From the NCBI GenBank assembly GCA_003565195.1, contig PXCX01000134.1, positions 1 through 6,181 on the forward strand: a DNA stretch of 6,181 nucleotides, given 5' to 3'. The DNA comes from PVC group bacterium. GTDB lineage: Bacteria > Verrucomicrobiota > Kiritimatiellia > CAIKKV01 > PXCX01. Below are positions 5,560 through 6,181 of the stretch, one piece after another; the stretch's first letter is position 1; the number at the start of each line of letters is the position of its first letter. Below the pieces are notes generated by a model. It searched no databases. It saw nothing but the letters and a program-made list of their open reading frames with translations, and was not told the origin of the DNA. Both the position numbers and the translations under genes were made by a program.

Positions 5560-6181
5560 GTGAACGCATACAAGGAACTGATCAAGGGACTCTGGCGCGA
5601 AAATCCAATTTTCCGGATGTTGCTCGGAATGTGCCCGACGTTAGCCGTCACCACCTCGGTTCAGAACGGACTCGGCATGGGGTTGGCATCGACGTTTGTT
5701 CTGGTTTGCGCCAATACGGTCATTGCCGCCATTCGCAACCTGATTCCGGCAAAGGTCCGTATCCCCTGTTTCATCATTATCATCGCCGGCTTTGTCACCC
5801 TGGTAGATTTGATCCTTGAAGGGTATGCCAATAAATTACACGGCGAGCTGGGCATATTCATCCCGTTAATCGTGGTCAATTGCATGATTCTGGGGCGGGC
5901 GGAAGCCTTTGCATCCAAACATCCGATCGGTATATCGATCATTGACGGACTCGGGATGGGTGCCGGTTTCACGCTTGGATTGGTCGTATTGGGCGCTTTT
6001 CGGGAACTTCTCGGCAACGGAACGCTGGCCGGTATTGCGCTGGGAATCGAGCAACCGATATTGATGATGATCCTCCCGCCCGGCGGGTTTCTGGCGCTGG
6101 GCCTGTTGCTGGGATTGATGAATCATGCCGATCGATACATGGCGCATCGTAACCGGCGCGACTATCCGACGCCACCGGAAT
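5560..6181 (+). CDS. rnfE: RnfE, membrane core subunit (3' end outside the window)
   Basis: RnfE is the six-helix partner of RnfA in the Rnf membrane core; the two are related and supply the cysteines of the shared intramembrane Fe-S centre. Translation from GTG 5560 gives 207 codons to the right edge with no stop, so the gene is cut; E. coli RsxE has 231 residues. Clear signatures are ELIKGLWRENP at the N-terminus, LLGMCPTLAVTTSVQNGLGMG with Cys25, IFIPLIVVNCMILGRAEAFA with Cys108, and FRELLGNGTL followed by ILPPGGFLALGLLLG. The loop between GNGTL and LPPG is about 15 residues, shorter than in E. coli RsxE. Cys50 and Cys70 are extra relative to E. coli. Family length and the GLWRENP start support the GTG, as does the TAAGGA site at 5547-5552. 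It follows rnfG by 27 bp without any terminator and is the last of the six core subunits. Confidence 0.95.
   Translation, partial: MNAYKELIKGLWRENPIFRMLLGMCPTLAVTTSVQNGLGMGLASTFVLVCANTVIAAIRNLIPAKVRIPCFIIIIAGFVTLVDLILEGYANKLHGELGIFIPLIVVNCMILGRAEAFASKHPIGISIIDGLGMGAGFTLGLVVLGAFRELLGNGTLAGIALGIEQPILMMILPPGGFLALGLLLGLMNHADRYMAHRNRRDYPTPPE

Noticed and set aside
1..6181. CRISPR array, tRNA, rRNA or att-site repeats
   Set aside because: No regularly spaced repeats, no cloverleaf-like segment and no long direct repeats were found by reading both strands.

Overview
The window carries a nearly complete Rnf operon in the order rnfA-rnfB-rnfC-rnfD-rnfG-rnfE, all on the plus strand from about 1128 to the right edge. 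Rnf is the membrane-bound, ion-translocating ferredoxin:NAD+ oxidoreductase, called Rsx in enterobacteria. Every subunit is recognisable from cofactor motifs and overall length. The last gene, rnfE, has a GTG start and runs off the window, so only its first 207 codons are present. Nothing else from a typical Rnf locus, such as the flavin transferase gene apbE or nth, lies in the window.

Layout. Bases 1-149 are the 3' end of an open frame cut by the left edge; its C-terminus resembles the tail of an IS630-type DDE transposase (tentative). Bases 199-834 encode a histidine phosphatase (phosphoglycerate-mutase-like) protein with its own ribosome binding site. Bases 835-1127 are AT-richer, non-coding, and hold a plausible extended -10 promoter for the rnf operon. 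The B/C, C/D and D/G junctions are all 4-base ATGA stop/start overlaps, which points to one translationally coupled transcript. A/B (16 bp) and G/E (27 bp) are separated by short gaps that contain their own Shine-Dalgarno sequences.

How the genes work together (family knowledge). RnfB collects electrons from ferredoxin through its Fe-S clusters, and RnfC handles NAD(H) with FMN and two [4Fe-4S] clusters. RnfA and RnfE form the membrane core, sharing an intramembrane Fe-S centre made by one cysteine pair from each. RnfD and RnfG carry covalently bound FMN on threonine. Electron flow is coupled to Na+ or H+ transport.

Organism. The ABCDGE order is the one known from proteobacteria such as E. 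coli rsx. However, RnfB is the long, multi-ferredoxin type familiar from clostridia and Bacteroidetes (277 residues against 192 in E. coli), and RnfC is the short form without the Ala/Lys-rich C-terminal extension. The genes are moderately GC-rich. I infer a diderm, probably anaerobic bacterium outside the Enterobacterales, possibly a PVC-type or other deep lineage, but cannot name it. The most notable detail is in RnfB: the C-terminal ferredoxin module has lost exactly the four cysteines of one cluster, while keeping the spacing and the four cysteines of the other. No wholly new system is visible; this is a recognisable complex with unusual details.
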